Shown: positions 33,127-41,544 of the stretch, piece by piece
Numbering within the stretch: the stretch's first letter is position 1
Layout: each line of letters opens with the position of its first letter
Source of the DNA: Cacconaster sp045601245
GTDB lineage: Bacteria > Bacteroidota > Bacteroidia > Bacteroidales > UBA932
DNA: 42,478 nt
Assembly (NCBI GenBank): GCA_045601245.1
Contig: JAZRZH010000036.1
Coordinates: forward strand, 1 to 42,478
Reading direction: 5' to 3'
Made by a program: the position numbers and the translations under genes
Notes under the pieces: generated by a model
Database searches by the model: none
What the model was told of the DNA's origin: nothing
What the model saw: the letters and a program-made list of their open reading frames with translations, nothing else

Positions 33127-35145
33127 ATGAAACGTGCTTTTGCAATAATCGCCCTCGCGGCAATGGTTATGGTATCCTGCAACAAAAGAACAAATCCCTT
33201 CCTCACCGAATGGGACACCCCGTACGGCATCCCGCCGTTCGAGCAGATAGAAGAAGCTGACTATCTTCCTGCAATCGATGCCGGAATCGAGCAGCAGAAG
33301 GCTGAGATTGACGCAATTATCGCAAATACGGAAGAACCTACGTTCGACAATGTCATCGCGGCTTTCGACCGTTCCGGTGAAATCCTCTCCAAAGTGAGCG
33401 GCGTGCTCTTCAATATCAGCGAGACCGACCTCACCCCGACTCTGGAGAAGATTGTCGAGGAGGCTACCGTGAAGGCATCCGAGTTGGAAAATGAAATCTA
33501 TGTCAACGCCGGACTCTTCGCAAAAGTGAAGGCGATATATGACAACAAGGCCGCTCTCGGACTCACCCGCGAGCAGGAGATGGTTGTGGACAAGATATAC
33601 AGGGCATTCGAGAAGAACGGTATCGCCCTTGACGAGGCCGGACAGGCCCGTATGAAGGAGATCAACACCGAACTCTCCACCCTTCAGCTGAAATTCGGCA
33701 ACAACCTCCTCAAGGAGAACGCCGCATTCAAGGAAGAGATGGGTTTCTCTATCCCGGAGTATCCTTCCAGGATGGCCACCATCGAGGACCGTGCCCTCCG
33801 CGAGAAGGCGTTCAAGGCATATTCAAGCCGCGGCAACCACAACAACGACACCGACAACAAGGCCACTCTGCTCAGGATACTGAGCCTCAAGATCGAGAAG
33901 GCGAAGCTGCTCGGTTTCAATAACCCGGCCGAGCAGATCCTCAACGACAAGATGGCCCACGACCCTGCTGCAGTCGACGCATTCCTTGCCAATATTATGA
34001 AATATGCGGTGGCTCAGGCCAAAAAGGAAGTCATCGACATGCAGATGGTGATGGACGAAGATATCGCCGCAGGCAAGGTCGAGGCCGGTTCGAAGATCGA
34101 GCCTTGGGACTGGTTCTACTATGCGGAGAAGGTCCGCAAGGCGAAATATGACCTTGACGAAGAGCAGGTGAAGCCATACTTCAAGATGGAGAATGTCCGC
34201 GAAGGCGTTTTCAATACTGCGACCAAACTCTACGGCATCACCTTCGAGCCGATTGCAGATGCCCCGAAATATCATCCGGAGGTCGAGGCATTCAAGGTCA
34301 TCGATGCCGACGGTTCCCTCATCGGAGCATTCCTCACCGACTATTATCCACGCGACACCAAGGGCGGCGGAGCGTGGATGAACAATATCCGCGAGCAGTA
34401 CGTGACCGTCGACGGCACTGACGTGCGTCCGGTAATCGTCAATGTCGGCAACCTCGCAAAGCCGACGGCTGATGCTCCGGCATTGCTGAGCATAGATAAC
34501 GTCGAGACTATGTTCCACGAATTCGGACACGCCCTCCACGGCCTTCTCAGCAAGTGCAACTATATGTCAGTAAGCGGAACCAATGTTGCCCGCGACTTCG
34601 TGGAACTGCCGTCACAGATCAATGAGAACTGGGCATTCGAGAAGGAGGTCCTTTCAACTTATGCGCGTCATTATCAGACAGGCGAAGTGATCCCTGACGA
34701 GCTTGTGGATAAGATTGTCGCCGCCGGCAATTTCAACCAGGGCTTCGCCACCACAGAACTCTGCGCCGCATCCATCCTCGATATGAAGTGGCACGAACTC
34801 GAGTCCGTCGAAGGCATCGATATCGAAGCGTTCGAGAAGAAGGTCTGCGAAGAGATGGGTCTTATCGGCGAGATCATACCTCGTTACCGCACCACATACT
34901 TCAACCACATTTTCAACAGCGGTTACAGCGCAGGATATTACAGCTATCTCTGGGCTGAGGTGCTGGACAAGGACGCTTTCGAACTCTTCAAGGAGAAGGG
35001 CATTTTTGACAACGAGACGGCAATGAGTTTCCGCCACAATGTCCTCGAGAAGGGCGGCAGCGAAGAGCCGATGGAGCTTTACCGACGTTTCCGCGGCGCA
35101 GATCCGGATCCTGACGCACTGCTCCGTGCACGCGGTCTCAAGTAG
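33127..35145 (+). CDS. dcp: M3-family metallopeptidase lipoprotein (peptidyl-dipeptidase Dcp-like)
   Basis: 672 residues. Lipobox VSC gives Cys18, so it is lipid-anchored and probably periplasmic or surface exposed. The zinc-binding motif is HEFGH at residues 464-468 (ETMFHEFGHALHGLLS), followed by ARDFVELPSQINENWAFE, which contains the third zinc ligand Glu. The family's helical N-terminal region and the C-terminal FNHIFNSGYSAGYYSYLWAE support subfamily M3A (Dcp/oligopeptidase A). Such enzymes remove dipeptides from the C-termini of peptides. It sits between pheS and murA in a housekeeping operon, with 9 and 5 bp gaps. Confidence 0.93.
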   Translation: MKRAFAIIALAAMVMVSCNKRTNPFLTEWDTPYGIPPFEQIEEADYLPAIDAGIEQQKAEIDAIIANTEEPTFDNVIAAFDRSGEILSKVSGVLFNISETDLTPTLEKIVEEATVKASELENEIYVNAGLFAKVKAIYDNKAALGLTREQEMVVDKIYRAFEKNGIALDEAGQARMKEINTELSTLQLKFGNNLLKENAAFKEEMGFSIPEYPSRMATIEDRALREKAFKAYSSRGNHNNDTDNKATLLRILSLKIEKAKLLGFNNPAEQILNDKMAHDPAAVDAFLANIMKYAVAQAKKEVIDMQMVMDEDIAAGKVEAGSKIEPWDWFYYAEKVRKAKYDLDEEQVKPYFKMENVREGVFNTATKLYGITFEPIADAPKYHPEVEAFKVIDADGSLIGAFLTDYYPRDTKGGGAWMNNIREQYVTVDGTDVRPVIVNVGNLAKPTADAPALLSIDNVETMFHEFGHALHGLLSKCNYMSVSGTNVARDFVELPSQINENWAFEKEVLSTYARHYQTGEVIPDELVDKIVAAGNFNQGFATTELCAASILDMKWHELESVEGIDIEAFEKKVCEEMGLIGEIIPRYRTTYFNHIFNSGYSAGYYSYLWAEVLDKDAFELFKEKGIFDNETAMSFRHNVLEKGGSEEPMELYRRFRGADPDPDALLRARGLK

Positions 35146-35150
35146 CGTTT

Positions 35151-36458
35151 ATGGCATCATTCGTAATAGAAGGAGGGCATACGCTCTCCGGTGAGATTCA
35201 CCCGCAGGGGGCCAAGAACGAGGCGCTCCAGATTATTTGTGCCACTCTTCTTACCGATGAGGAGGTGGTTGTCGACAATATCCCGGATATCCTCGACATC
35301 AACAACCTCATCCATCTTGTCGAGAGGATGGGTGTCACCGTCCGTCGTCTGGCGAAAGGCAAGTATTCCTTCCGCGCCGATGATATCGATTTCGATTACA
35401 TCGACAGCGCCGATTATTTACGGAGTACCGAAGCGCTCCGCGGCTCCGTGATGCTGGTCGGTCCGATGCTGACCCGTTTCGGCCGCGCCGTCACTTCGAA
35501 GCCGGGCGGTGACAAGATAGGCCGCCGCAGGCTCGACACCCATTTTGAGGGAATGAAGAACCTCGGTGCGGATTTCACATACGACAGGGAGAATTTCACC
35601 TATGTACTTCAGGCGAAGCGCCTCAAGGGGTGCAGGATGCTTCTGGATGAGGCTTCCGTCACCGGTACTGCCAATATCCTGATGGCTTCCGTCCTTGCGG
35701 AGGGCACCACCGTCATCTACAATGCCGCCTGCGAGCCATATCTGCAACAGCTCTGCAAAATGCTCTGCTCAATGGGCGCGAAGATCAGCGGAATCGGTTC
35801 TAACCTTCTTACCGTCGAGGGCGTGGAAAAGCTCCACGGCACGACACATACCATCCTTCCGGATATGATCGAGGTGGGTTCGTTCATCGGAATGGCCGCC
35901 ATGACCCGCAGTTCAATCACCATCAAGGACGTCTCCTGGGACAATCTCGGCATCATACCTGAGAGTTTCCGCAGACTCGGCATCAAACTCGAGCAGCGCG
36001 GGGACGATATCTTCGTGCCGGCACAGGAGGAATATTGCATCGATACCTTCCTGGACGGCTCCATAATGACCATCGCGGATGCTCCGTGGCCGGGCCTGAC
36101 GCCTGACCTCCTCAGTGTGATGCTGGTCGTGGCCACCCAGTCCAAGGGCTGTGTCCTTGTACACCAGAAAATGTTCGAGAGCCGTCTCTTCTTCGTGGAC
36201 AACCTCATCGATATGGGTGCCCAGATTATCCTCTGCGACCCGCACAGGGCCGTTGTGGTGGGACACAACCACACCCGCAACCTCCACGCCCGCACGATGA
36301 CATCCCCGGATATCCGTGCCGGCATCGCGCTGCTGATTGCGGCGCTTGGTGCGGTCGGCACCAGCCGCATCAACAATATCCAGCAGATTGACCGCGGATA
36401 CGAGGACATTGAAACCCGCCTCCGTGCCCTCGGTGCGCATATTACACGAGTAGATTGA
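35151..36458 (+). CDS. murA: UDP-N-acetylglucosamine 1-carboxyvinyltransferase (MurA), Cys-to-Asp form
   Basis: 435 residues. It transfers enolpyruvate from PEP to UDP-GlcNAc, the first committed step of peptidoglycan synthesis. N-terminal GAKNEAL and RRRLDTHFEGM are family blocks. The catalytic-loop residue that is Cys115 in E. coli is Asp121 here (PGGDKIG), as in Mycobacterium and Chlamydia enzymes, which makes the enzyme insensitive to fosfomycin. The following murB overlaps the stop codon by one base (TGATG). The start is 5 bp after the M3 peptidase stop and has no Shine-Dalgarno site. Confidence 0.95.
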   Translation: MASFVIEGGHTLSGEIHPQGAKNEALQIICATLLTDEEVVVDNIPDILDINNLIHLVERMGVTVRRLAKGKYSFRADDIDFDYIDSADYLRSTEALRGSVMLVGPMLTRFGRAVTSKPGGDKIGRRRLDTHFEGMKNLGADFTYDRENFTYVLQAKRLKGCRMLLDEASVTGTANILMASVLAEGTTVIYNAACEPYLQQLCKMLCSMGAKISGIGSNLLTVEGVEKLHGTTHTILPDMIEVGSFIGMAAMTRSSITIKDVSWDNLGIIPESFRRLGIKLEQRGDDIFVPAQEEYCIDTFLDGSIMTIADAPWPGLTPDLLSVMLVVATQSKGCVLVHQKMFESRLFFVDNLIDMGAQIILCDPHRAVVVGHNHTRNLHARTMTSPDIRAGIALLIAALGAVGTSRINNIQQIDRGYEDIETRLRALGAHITRVD

Positions 36459-37462
36459 TGAATTCCGCAAGCAATTATTCCCTCAGGGGACACAATACTT
36501 TCGGCATAGACGTGACCGCCGACAATTTCGTCGAATACGAATCTGTCGAGGAACTGCGCGAAGCCATCCCCGGCCTGCAGAAGCCTATGCTGCAGATAGG
36601 CCAGGGCAGTAACATACTTTTCTGCGGGGATTTCCACGGCACAGTGCTTCACAGCCGCATACTCGACCTGGAGATCGTGGATGACGGGGCTGAAAGCGTC
36701 TCGGTACGCGTGGGTTCCGGCATGGTGTGGGACGACTTCGTGGCCTGGTGCGTCTCAAACGGCCTCTACGGGGCTGAGAACCTCTCCGGCATACCGGGGG
36801 AGGTCGGCGCTTCCGCAGTGCAGAATATCGGTGCTTACGGGGCCGAGGTGAAGGATATCATAGAGAGGGTCGAGGTGTTGGATGCCCTGAGCCTGGAAAG
36901 ACGCTGCTTCGATGTTTCGGAGTGCGGCTATGGTTACCGCACCAGCATTTTCAAGCAGACTCAGTTCAGGAAATACCTGGTCACCCACGTAGTGTATCGC
37001 TTGAGCAGGCAGTGGAAGCCTGATCTCAGCTATGCGGCCCTGGCCAGGCAGTTCGAGGGTGCGGCAGAGCCGTCCGCAGCAGATATCCGCAGAGCTGTCA
37101 TCGACCTGCGCAACAGCAAACTCCCGGACCCGAAAGTCCTTGGCAATGCCGGCAGTTTCTTTGTCAATCCTGTTGTGTCCGATATGCTGGCCTCCACGCT
37201 CAGCCTGCTGTATCCGGACATGCCTCAGTACCCTGCCGCTGACGGAAAGGTCAAGCTCTCCGCCGCCTGGCTCATAGATCACACCGGCTGGAAGGGCGTC
37301 GACCTCGGTCCTGCGGGTGTGTATGAGAAACAGCCGCTGGTGCTGGTCAACAGGGGGGGAGCCACCGGCGAGGACATTGTCCGGCTAGCTGTGGCGATAA
37401 TTCAGGATGTCTATGATACCTTCGGCGTCGAATTGCACCCGGAAGTCAACAAAATAGGCTGA
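36458..37462 (+). CDS. murB: UDP-N-acetylenolpyruvoylglucosamine reductase (MurB)
   Basis: 334 residues from ATG 36458; the TTG three bases earlier would give an MMNS start and is less likely. The FAD-binding domain has QIGQGSNILF, GAENLSGIPGEVGASAVQNIGAYG and YRTSIFK; the C-terminal substrate domain has LGNAGSFFVNP, whose Ser is the proton donor in the type I enzyme. It reduces the MurA product with NADPH to UDP-MurNAc. The length and C-terminal domain mark type I (E. coli-like). Overlap with murA by one base implies coupled translation; it is the last gene of the operon. Confidence 0.95.
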   Translation: MNSASNYSLRGHNTFGIDVTADNFVEYESVEELREAIPGLQKPMLQIGQGSNILFCGDFHGTVLHSRILDLEIVDDGAESVSVRVGSGMVWDDFVAWCVSNGLYGAENLSGIPGEVGASAVQNIGAYGAEVKDIIERVEVLDALSLERRCFDVSECGYGYRTSIFKQTQFRKYLVTHVVYRLSRQWKPDLSYAALARQFEGAAEPSAADIRRAVIDLRNSKLPDPKVLGNAGSFFVNPVVSDMLASTLSLLYPDMPQYPAADGKVKLSAAWLIDHTGWKGVDLGPAGVYEKQPLVLVNRGGATGEDIVRLAVAIIQDVYDTFGVELHPEVNKIG

Positions 37463-37486
37463 TATTGTACGAAAACTTCAAATAAT

Positions 37487-37517
37487 TTTGGAATTGTAAA
37501 ATTAATGCCTACCTTTG
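37487..37517 (+). promoter_or_regulatory. Promoter of tRNA-Gly
   Basis: TTTG (37487-37490), 19 bp, TACCTTTG (37510-37517), exact consensus, 25 bp before the tRNA 5' end. Confidence 0.88.
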
Positions 37518-37542
37518 CAATCCCAATCCGCTACGGAGTAAT

Positions 37543-37618
<76 letters not shown>

Positions 37619-37619
37619 G

Positions 37620-37650
37620 GAGGTCATCAGCAGTGATGACCTCTTTTTTT
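37620..37650 (+). terminator. Terminator of tRNA-Gly
   Basis: GAGGTCATCA (37620-37629), loop GCAG, TGATGACCTC (37634-37643), followed by TTTTTTT. Immediately after the tRNA CCA end. Confidence 0.95.
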
Positions 37651-37676
37651 GTACCGTGCCTTTTGCTGCAACTTCT

Positions 37677-37829
37677 TACACAAAAACGGACTTTTTGTGT
37701 ATGGCTAGGTCCTGGAGGCTTGTTTCCTGCACAAAATTGAGCTTTTTGTGCATAGTTTGGTCGCTGGAGCCTGTTTGCTGCACAGAAACTGGCTTTTTGT
37801 GCAGGGATGATCTATCGCTCCAGCTTTTG
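37677..37829. repeat. Tandem array of three 51-bp hairpin units
   Basis: Hairpins begin at 37677, 37728 and 37779, exactly 51 bp apart: TACACAAAAA/TTTTTGTGTA, TGCACAAAA/TTTTTGTGCA and TGCACAGAAA/TTTTTGTGCA, with loops of 5-6 nt. The spacers are also similar (TGGAGGCTTGTTTCC, TGGAGCCTGTTTGC). The second base pair changes from A-T to G-C between units 1 and 2 on both arms. A decayed fourth unit may extend to about 37900. Confidence 0.75.
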
Positions 37830-37941
37830 TGCCAGTGTTCCAGGTTTACGTTCCTCCGGAATACTTGCGTCTGCTTTTTGGCGCAGGATCGCAGTTTCAG
37901 TGCCAGTCAGGGAATGGAGGGTGCGGGGGCAGCTAGCTATG
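37830..37941. other. Rest of the spacer before the 4-hydroxybutyrate dehydrogenase gene
   Basis: 112 bp with weak remnants of the hairpin unit (for example TGCGTCTGCTTTTTGGCGCA around 37865-37884) and no gene or promoter I can support. Confidence 0.4.
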
Positions 37942-39120
37942 CTACCACAGCGCGGCGTAGATGGCCGCGATCCGCTCTTCGGGCATTGGGATATAGGTGT
38001 TGGCCAGCAGGCGCTGCTGCGAGGCGAAGACCTGGGACGCGAAAGTGCGTACCTCCTCCTGTGTCATCCCGTATTCGCGCAGCTTCCTTCGGGCGATAAG
38101 AGAGCCCAGGCGCTGCTCCAGCGCATCATAGACAGCTGTCGCCGGCGAGTCCACGTCGAGACCCAGCTCCTTAGCGAAAAGCCTGTTCAGATCCGCTATG
38201 CGTCCCTCGGGCCTGCATTCGCTGTAAAGCTTGAAGATGTGGGTGAAGAACTGATAATTCGATTCCCCGTGAGGCACGTGATAATTGCCTCCGAGAGGGT
38301 AGGAGAGCGCGTGTACCGGGCCGCAGCCCGCATTGCCGAAGGCTATGCCGGCCATATTTGCGGCCACCAGCATATCCTCCAGGCGCTCGAAGCGGTAATC
38401 TTCCCCGCGCTCCACTATGCCGCCGAACACCTCCAGTATGGTGTGTATCGCCGCTTCCGAGAAGAGGCGCGAATGCGGTGTGGCCTTGGGAGAGACATAT
38501 GATTCCGCAGCGTGGATCAGTGCGTCGATGGCGCTGTACACGTAGAATTTGAACGGCAGTCCCTTCAGCAGTTCCGGTATCAGCACGGCCTCGTCGGGCA
38601 GAATGGCATTGTCCGCCAGACCGAGCTTGGTGTGCTTCCGCTTGAGTTCGGCTATGGAGATGTTGGTCACCTCGCTGCCGGTGCCGCAGGTGGTAGGGAC
38701 TATGATCAGCTCGCGGCCCTTGACTATGGGCATCTCCCTCAGATATGCCGCCTCCGGGTCCTCAAGCCCCTTCAGTGCGAACAGCTTCGCAATGTCTATC
38801 ACCGTGCCGCCTCCTATGCCGACGATGCGTTTGAAGCCGTCTGCCGGCGCGCCGCCAAGTCCCGCAGCCCCGAGTCCCGCAGCCCCTCCGGACCCCTCCG
38901 CGCGCAGGTCATCCAGTATGCGCGCTATCATCTCGTCCGAAGGTTCTCCCGCTCCGTAGCGGTCCTGCAGGACGAATTTGCATCCCGGGGAGAGCCCCTT
39001 CATAAACGGTTCGTACAGGAAGGACTGGGTGATGACCAGATCCCCGGCTCCGAGCCCTGCCTTGCCGGCGAATTCTTCGAAGGTGGCGCACTGCCACACA
39101 GAGGTCTTGAGAGAGAACAT
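37942..39120 (-). CDS. 4-hydroxybutyrate dehydrogenase (iron-dependent alcohol dehydrogenase family)
   Basis: 392 residues. It reduces succinate semialdehyde to 4-hydroxybutyrate (or the reverse) with NAD(P)H, as in fermentative Clostridium and Porphyromonas. Matches remembered from the clostridial enzyme include DLVITQSFLYEPFMKG, YGAGEPSDEM, VGIGGGTVIDIAKLFALKG, VPTTCGTGSEVTNISIAE and HALSYPLGGNYHVPHGESNYQFF (His residues of the metal site). Residues 75-94 are a Gly/Ala-rich insert (EGSGGAAGLGAAGLGG) not expected in the family, produced by a 15-bp tandem duplication at 38858-38887. The start overlaps the upstream DUF362 stop by one base, so the two are coupled. Confidence 0.87.
   Translation of the reverse strand: MFSLKTSVWQCATFEEFAGKAGLGAGDLVITQSFLYEPFMKGLSPGCKFVLQDRYGAGEPSDEMIARILDDLRAEGSGGAAGLGAAGLGGAPADGFKRIVGIGGGTVIDIAKLFALKGLEDPEAAYLREMPIVKGRELIIVPTTCGTGSEVTNISIAELKRKHTKLGLADNAILPDEAVLIPELLKGLPFKFYVYSAIDALIHAAESYVSPKATPHSRLFSEAAIHTILEVFGGIVERGEDYRFERLEDMLVAANMAGIAFGNAGCGPVHALSYPLGGNYHVPHGESNYQFFTHIFKLYSECRPEGRIADLNRLFAKELGLDVDSPATAVYDALEQRLGSLIARRKLREYGMTQEEVRTFASQVFASQQRLLANTYIPMPEERIAAIYAALW
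38858..38887 (-). repeat. 15-bp tandem duplication inside the dehydrogenase gene
   Basis: AGTCCCGCAGCCCC occurs at 38858-38871 and 38873-38886 (plus strand). It encodes the Gly/Ala-rich insert GLGAAGLGG and preserves the frame. Confidence 0.8.
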
Positions 39121-40247
39121 TATCTGACGTTATTGAGTGAATACTTGCGTGTGCCGATGCCGAGCTTCTCGGCGTGGTCGAGGCAGGCCTCCCAGTCCGT
39201 GTCGGGATGGACCATATTGAAAAGTTCGTGTCCGTCGTGGTGCACGTGGTCCTCGCAGCTGCATTTGCGGTCAGCCTTGCTGCCGGGCATTACGGGCTGG
39301 CCGTTGGCGGCATCCACGCAGGCCTGGTCGAGAGCCACCGGGTCGAAGGATGCGAACATTCCCACGTCGGGGATGATAGGCAGGTCATTGGTGCTTTCGC
39401 AGTCGCAGTCAGGGGATACGTCCACCAGGAGCGATATGTGGAAGGCCGGCTTGCCGTCAAGCACGGCCTTGCTGTATTCGGCGATTTTCTTGCTGAGCAC
39501 AGGCTTGGCCCCGGTCCATTTGCATTCTATGGCGCCCTTCGGGCAATAAGCGAAGCAGAATCCGCATCCGAGGCAGTGCTCCTCGTCGATGACGGCCTTG
39601 CCGTCGATGACGTGAACGCCGTCGTTGGCGCAGTGGCTGACACACATTCCGCAGCCTATGCAGGCGTTGGTATTGATTGCCGGCGTGCCGCTGGAATGCA
39701 TCTCCATCTTGCCTTTCTTGGAACCGCAGCCCATTCCGATATTCTTCAGCGCACCGCCGAATCCGGCGCTGCAATGGCCCTTGAAGTGGCTGAGCGAGAT
39801 GAATACGTCGGCCTCGGCTATCGTCGATCCGATCTTCGCTTCCTTGACGAATTCGCCGCCTTCGACAGGTATCAGCCTCTCGTCAGTGCCGCGCAGGCCG
39901 TCGGCGATGATGGTCTGCACACCGGTGGAAAGCGGGTTGTAGCCGTTCAGGTATGCAGTATCCAGATGGTTCAGCGCGTTGTTGCGGTATCCCGCGTAGA
40001 GAGTGTTGCAATCCGTAAGGAAAGGCTTGCCTCCCCGTGCCTTGATGTGGTCGCAGAGCACTTTCGCATACTGGTGGCGCAGGAAGGCCAGATTGCCGTA
40101 CTCCCCGAAATGCAGCTTGACAGCCACGAATTTGTCCTGAAAATCAATGTTGTCTATGCCGGCTCTGGTGATGAGCCTGTCGAATTTGCGGAGCAGGGTG
40201 TCGCCCATCTCCACGTGCAAGTCTGTGAAATAAACCTCGGAAGCCAT
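39120..40247 (-). CDS. DUF362 iron-sulfur protein
   Basis: 375 residues. The N-terminal half is a DUF362 domain (FVAVKLHFGEYGN, GGKPFLTDCNTLY, LSHFKGHCSAGFGGALKNIGMG). Near residues 195-240 are two ferredoxin-type clusters, CIGCGMCVSHC and CLGCGFCFAYC, for 2[4Fe-4S]. The C-terminus contains VSPDCDCES and further Cys/His residues (CSCEDHVHHDGHE). Members occur in anaerobes; function is not established, though electron transfer or an oxidoreductase role is likely. Gene order with 4-hydroxybutyrate dehydrogenase (one-base overlap) suggests reduced-ferredoxin chemistry in fermentation, which is inference. No promoter box was recognised upstream of 40247. Confidence 0.85.
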   Translation of the reverse strand: MASEVYFTDLHVEMGDTLLRKFDRLITRAGIDNIDFQDKFVAVKLHFGEYGNLAFLRHQYAKVLCDHIKARGGKPFLTDCNTLYAGYRNNALNHLDTAYLNGYNPLSTGVQTIIADGLRGTDERLIPVEGGEFVKEAKIGSTIAEADVFISLSHFKGHCSAGFGGALKNIGMGCGSKKGKMEMHSSGTPAINTNACIGCGMCVSHCANDGVHVIDGKAVIDEEHCLGCGFCFAYCPKGAIECKWTGAKPVLSKKIAEYSKAVLDGKPAFHISLLVDVSPDCDCESTNDLPIIPDVGMFASFDPVALDQACVDAANGQPVMPGSKADRKCSCEDHVHHDGHELFNMVHPDTDWEACLDHAEKLGIGTRKYSLNNVR

Positions 40248-40300
40248 AATGATCGGTATCTTGTTTTCAACAAATTTACAATAAATATCCCGAAATGGAT

Positions 40301-40308
40301 TAATTTTG
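40301..40308 (+). promoter_or_regulatory. -7 box of the CobW-family gene
   Basis: TAATTTTG ends 5 nt before the ATG at 40314, so the transcript would be almost leaderless. No -33 TTTG at the expected distance. Confidence 0.55.
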
Positions 40309-40313
40309 CGTTT

Positions 40314-41528
40314 ATGGAAATCAATGAAATACCTGTCCTGCTGCTTACCGGATATCTTGGAAGCGGCAAGACGACTTTACTCAACAGAATACTCTCAAAC
40401 CGCAGGGGGATCAAGTTTGCGGTCATTGTCAATGATATCGGAGAGGTCAACATCGATGCGGACCTCATCCAGCAGGGCGGCATCGTGGGCCAGAAGGACG
40501 ACAGCCTCGTGGCGCTTCAGAACGGATGTATCTGCTGCACCCTCAAGATGGACCTCGTGGCGCAGCTGAGGGACATCTGCGCGATGCGCAAATTCGACTA
40601 TATCGTCATCGAGGCGAGCGGCATCTGCGAACCTGAGCCAATCGCCCAGACCATCTGTTCCATCCCTTCAATGGGACCGGAGTTCGTCAAGGACGGCGCG
40701 CCGGTGATGGACTGCATTGTCACGGTGGTGGACGCTCTCCGCATGCGCGACGAGTTTGCAAGCGGCAACGACCTTCTCGCCGGCCATTTCGACGAAGAGG
40801 ACATCAAGAGCCTCGTCATACAGCAGATAGAGTTCTGCAACATCATACTTCTCAACAAGTCCTCCGAGGTTTCCAGGGAGGAGCTTGCGCGCATCAAGGA
40901 GATTGTCCGCGCTCTGAACGCCAAGTCTGAAATCATCGAATGCGACTGGTGCGACATAGATTTCGACAGGATTCTCGGCACGGGAATGTTCGATTTCGAC
41001 GATGTCATCACCTCCGCCACCTGGCTCAACGAGATTGAGAATCACCACGGTGAAGAGCATCACGACGATGATGACGACGATGATGATGAGCATGAGCACG
41101 GGCATGAGCACGGAGGGCATCACCACCACCATCACGACGAGGATGAAGGCGAAGCCGAGGAATACGGCATAGGGACATTCGTCTATTACCGCCGCGAGGC
41201 CTTCGACCTCAATAAGTTCGACAGCTTCATCGCAAGACACTGGCCGAAGGAGATCATCCGAGCCAAGGGCATCTGCTATTTCACAGACGAGCCGGACACC
41301 TGCTTCATCTTCGAACAGGCCGGCAAGCAGGTCTCACTCAAGGATGCGGGACAGTGGTACGCCACAATGCCGGAGGCCGAGCTCCGCGAACGTATGGAGT
41401 GGGACAAGGGACTTCAGCGCGATTGGGACGACGTATACGGCGACCGTATGCAGAAGCTCGTCTTCATCGGCCAGCATCTCGACAAGGAGGCCATCATCAA
41501 AGCCCTCGACTTCTGTTTGGTAAAATAA
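40314..41528 (+). CDS. CobW/YjiA-family GTPase, probable metal chaperone
   Basis: 404 residues from ATG 40314. The frame stays open for 380 codons upstream, but that part is antisense to the DUF362 gene and lacks family similarity. Walker A is GYLGSGKTTL (about 13-22). The CxCC metal motif is NGCICCTL (about 69-76), and VIEASGICEP and LLNKSSEVS are the switch and NKxD-like elements. A loop at about 245-285 is extremely rich in His and Asp (runs of D8 and H6), and the C-terminal CobW domain follows (YRREAFDLNKF, ICYFTDEP). Such proteins insert Zn or Co into target enzymes or help under zinc starvation. The His/Asp loop is a likely metal store. Confidence 0.9.
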   Translation: MEINEIPVLLLTGYLGSGKTTLLNRILSNRRGIKFAVIVNDIGEVNIDADLIQQGGIVGQKDDSLVALQNGCICCTLKMDLVAQLRDICAMRKFDYIVIEASGICEPEPIAQTICSIPSMGPEFVKDGAPVMDCIVTVVDALRMRDEFASGNDLLAGHFDEEDIKSLVIQQIEFCNIILLNKSSEVSREELARIKEIVRALNAKSEIIECDWCDIDFDRILGTGMFDFDDVITSATWLNEIENHHGEEHHDDDDDDDDEHEHGHEHGGHHHHHHDEDEGEAEEYGIGTFVYYRREAFDLNKFDSFIARHWPKEIIRAKGICYFTDEPDTCFIFEQAGKQVSLKDAGQWYATMPEAELRERMEWDKGLQRDWDDVYGDRMQKLVFIGQHLDKEAIIKALDFCLVK

Positions 41529-41544
41529 TCTCGCCCGGCTGGTG

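Noticed and set aside
35717..36652. 311-residue ORF antisense to murA/murB
   Set aside because: Shadow of two genes with strong family signatures.
37677..37829. CRISPR array
   Set aside because: Although the period is regular (51 bp), spacers are as similar as the repeats, only three units exist and no cas genes are near.
37807..39549. Plus-strand ORFs over the dehydrogenase gene (37807-38502 and 38512-39549)
   Set aside because: Opposite strand carries the dehydrogenase and DUF362 motifs; the plus-strand frames show no domain.
39174..40313. 380-codon open extension upstream of the CobW gene in the same frame
   Set aside because: It is antisense to the DUF362 gene, has no family similarity, and a -7 box lies just before ATG 40314. 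The open frame follows from the GC-rich codon pattern of the opposite gene.
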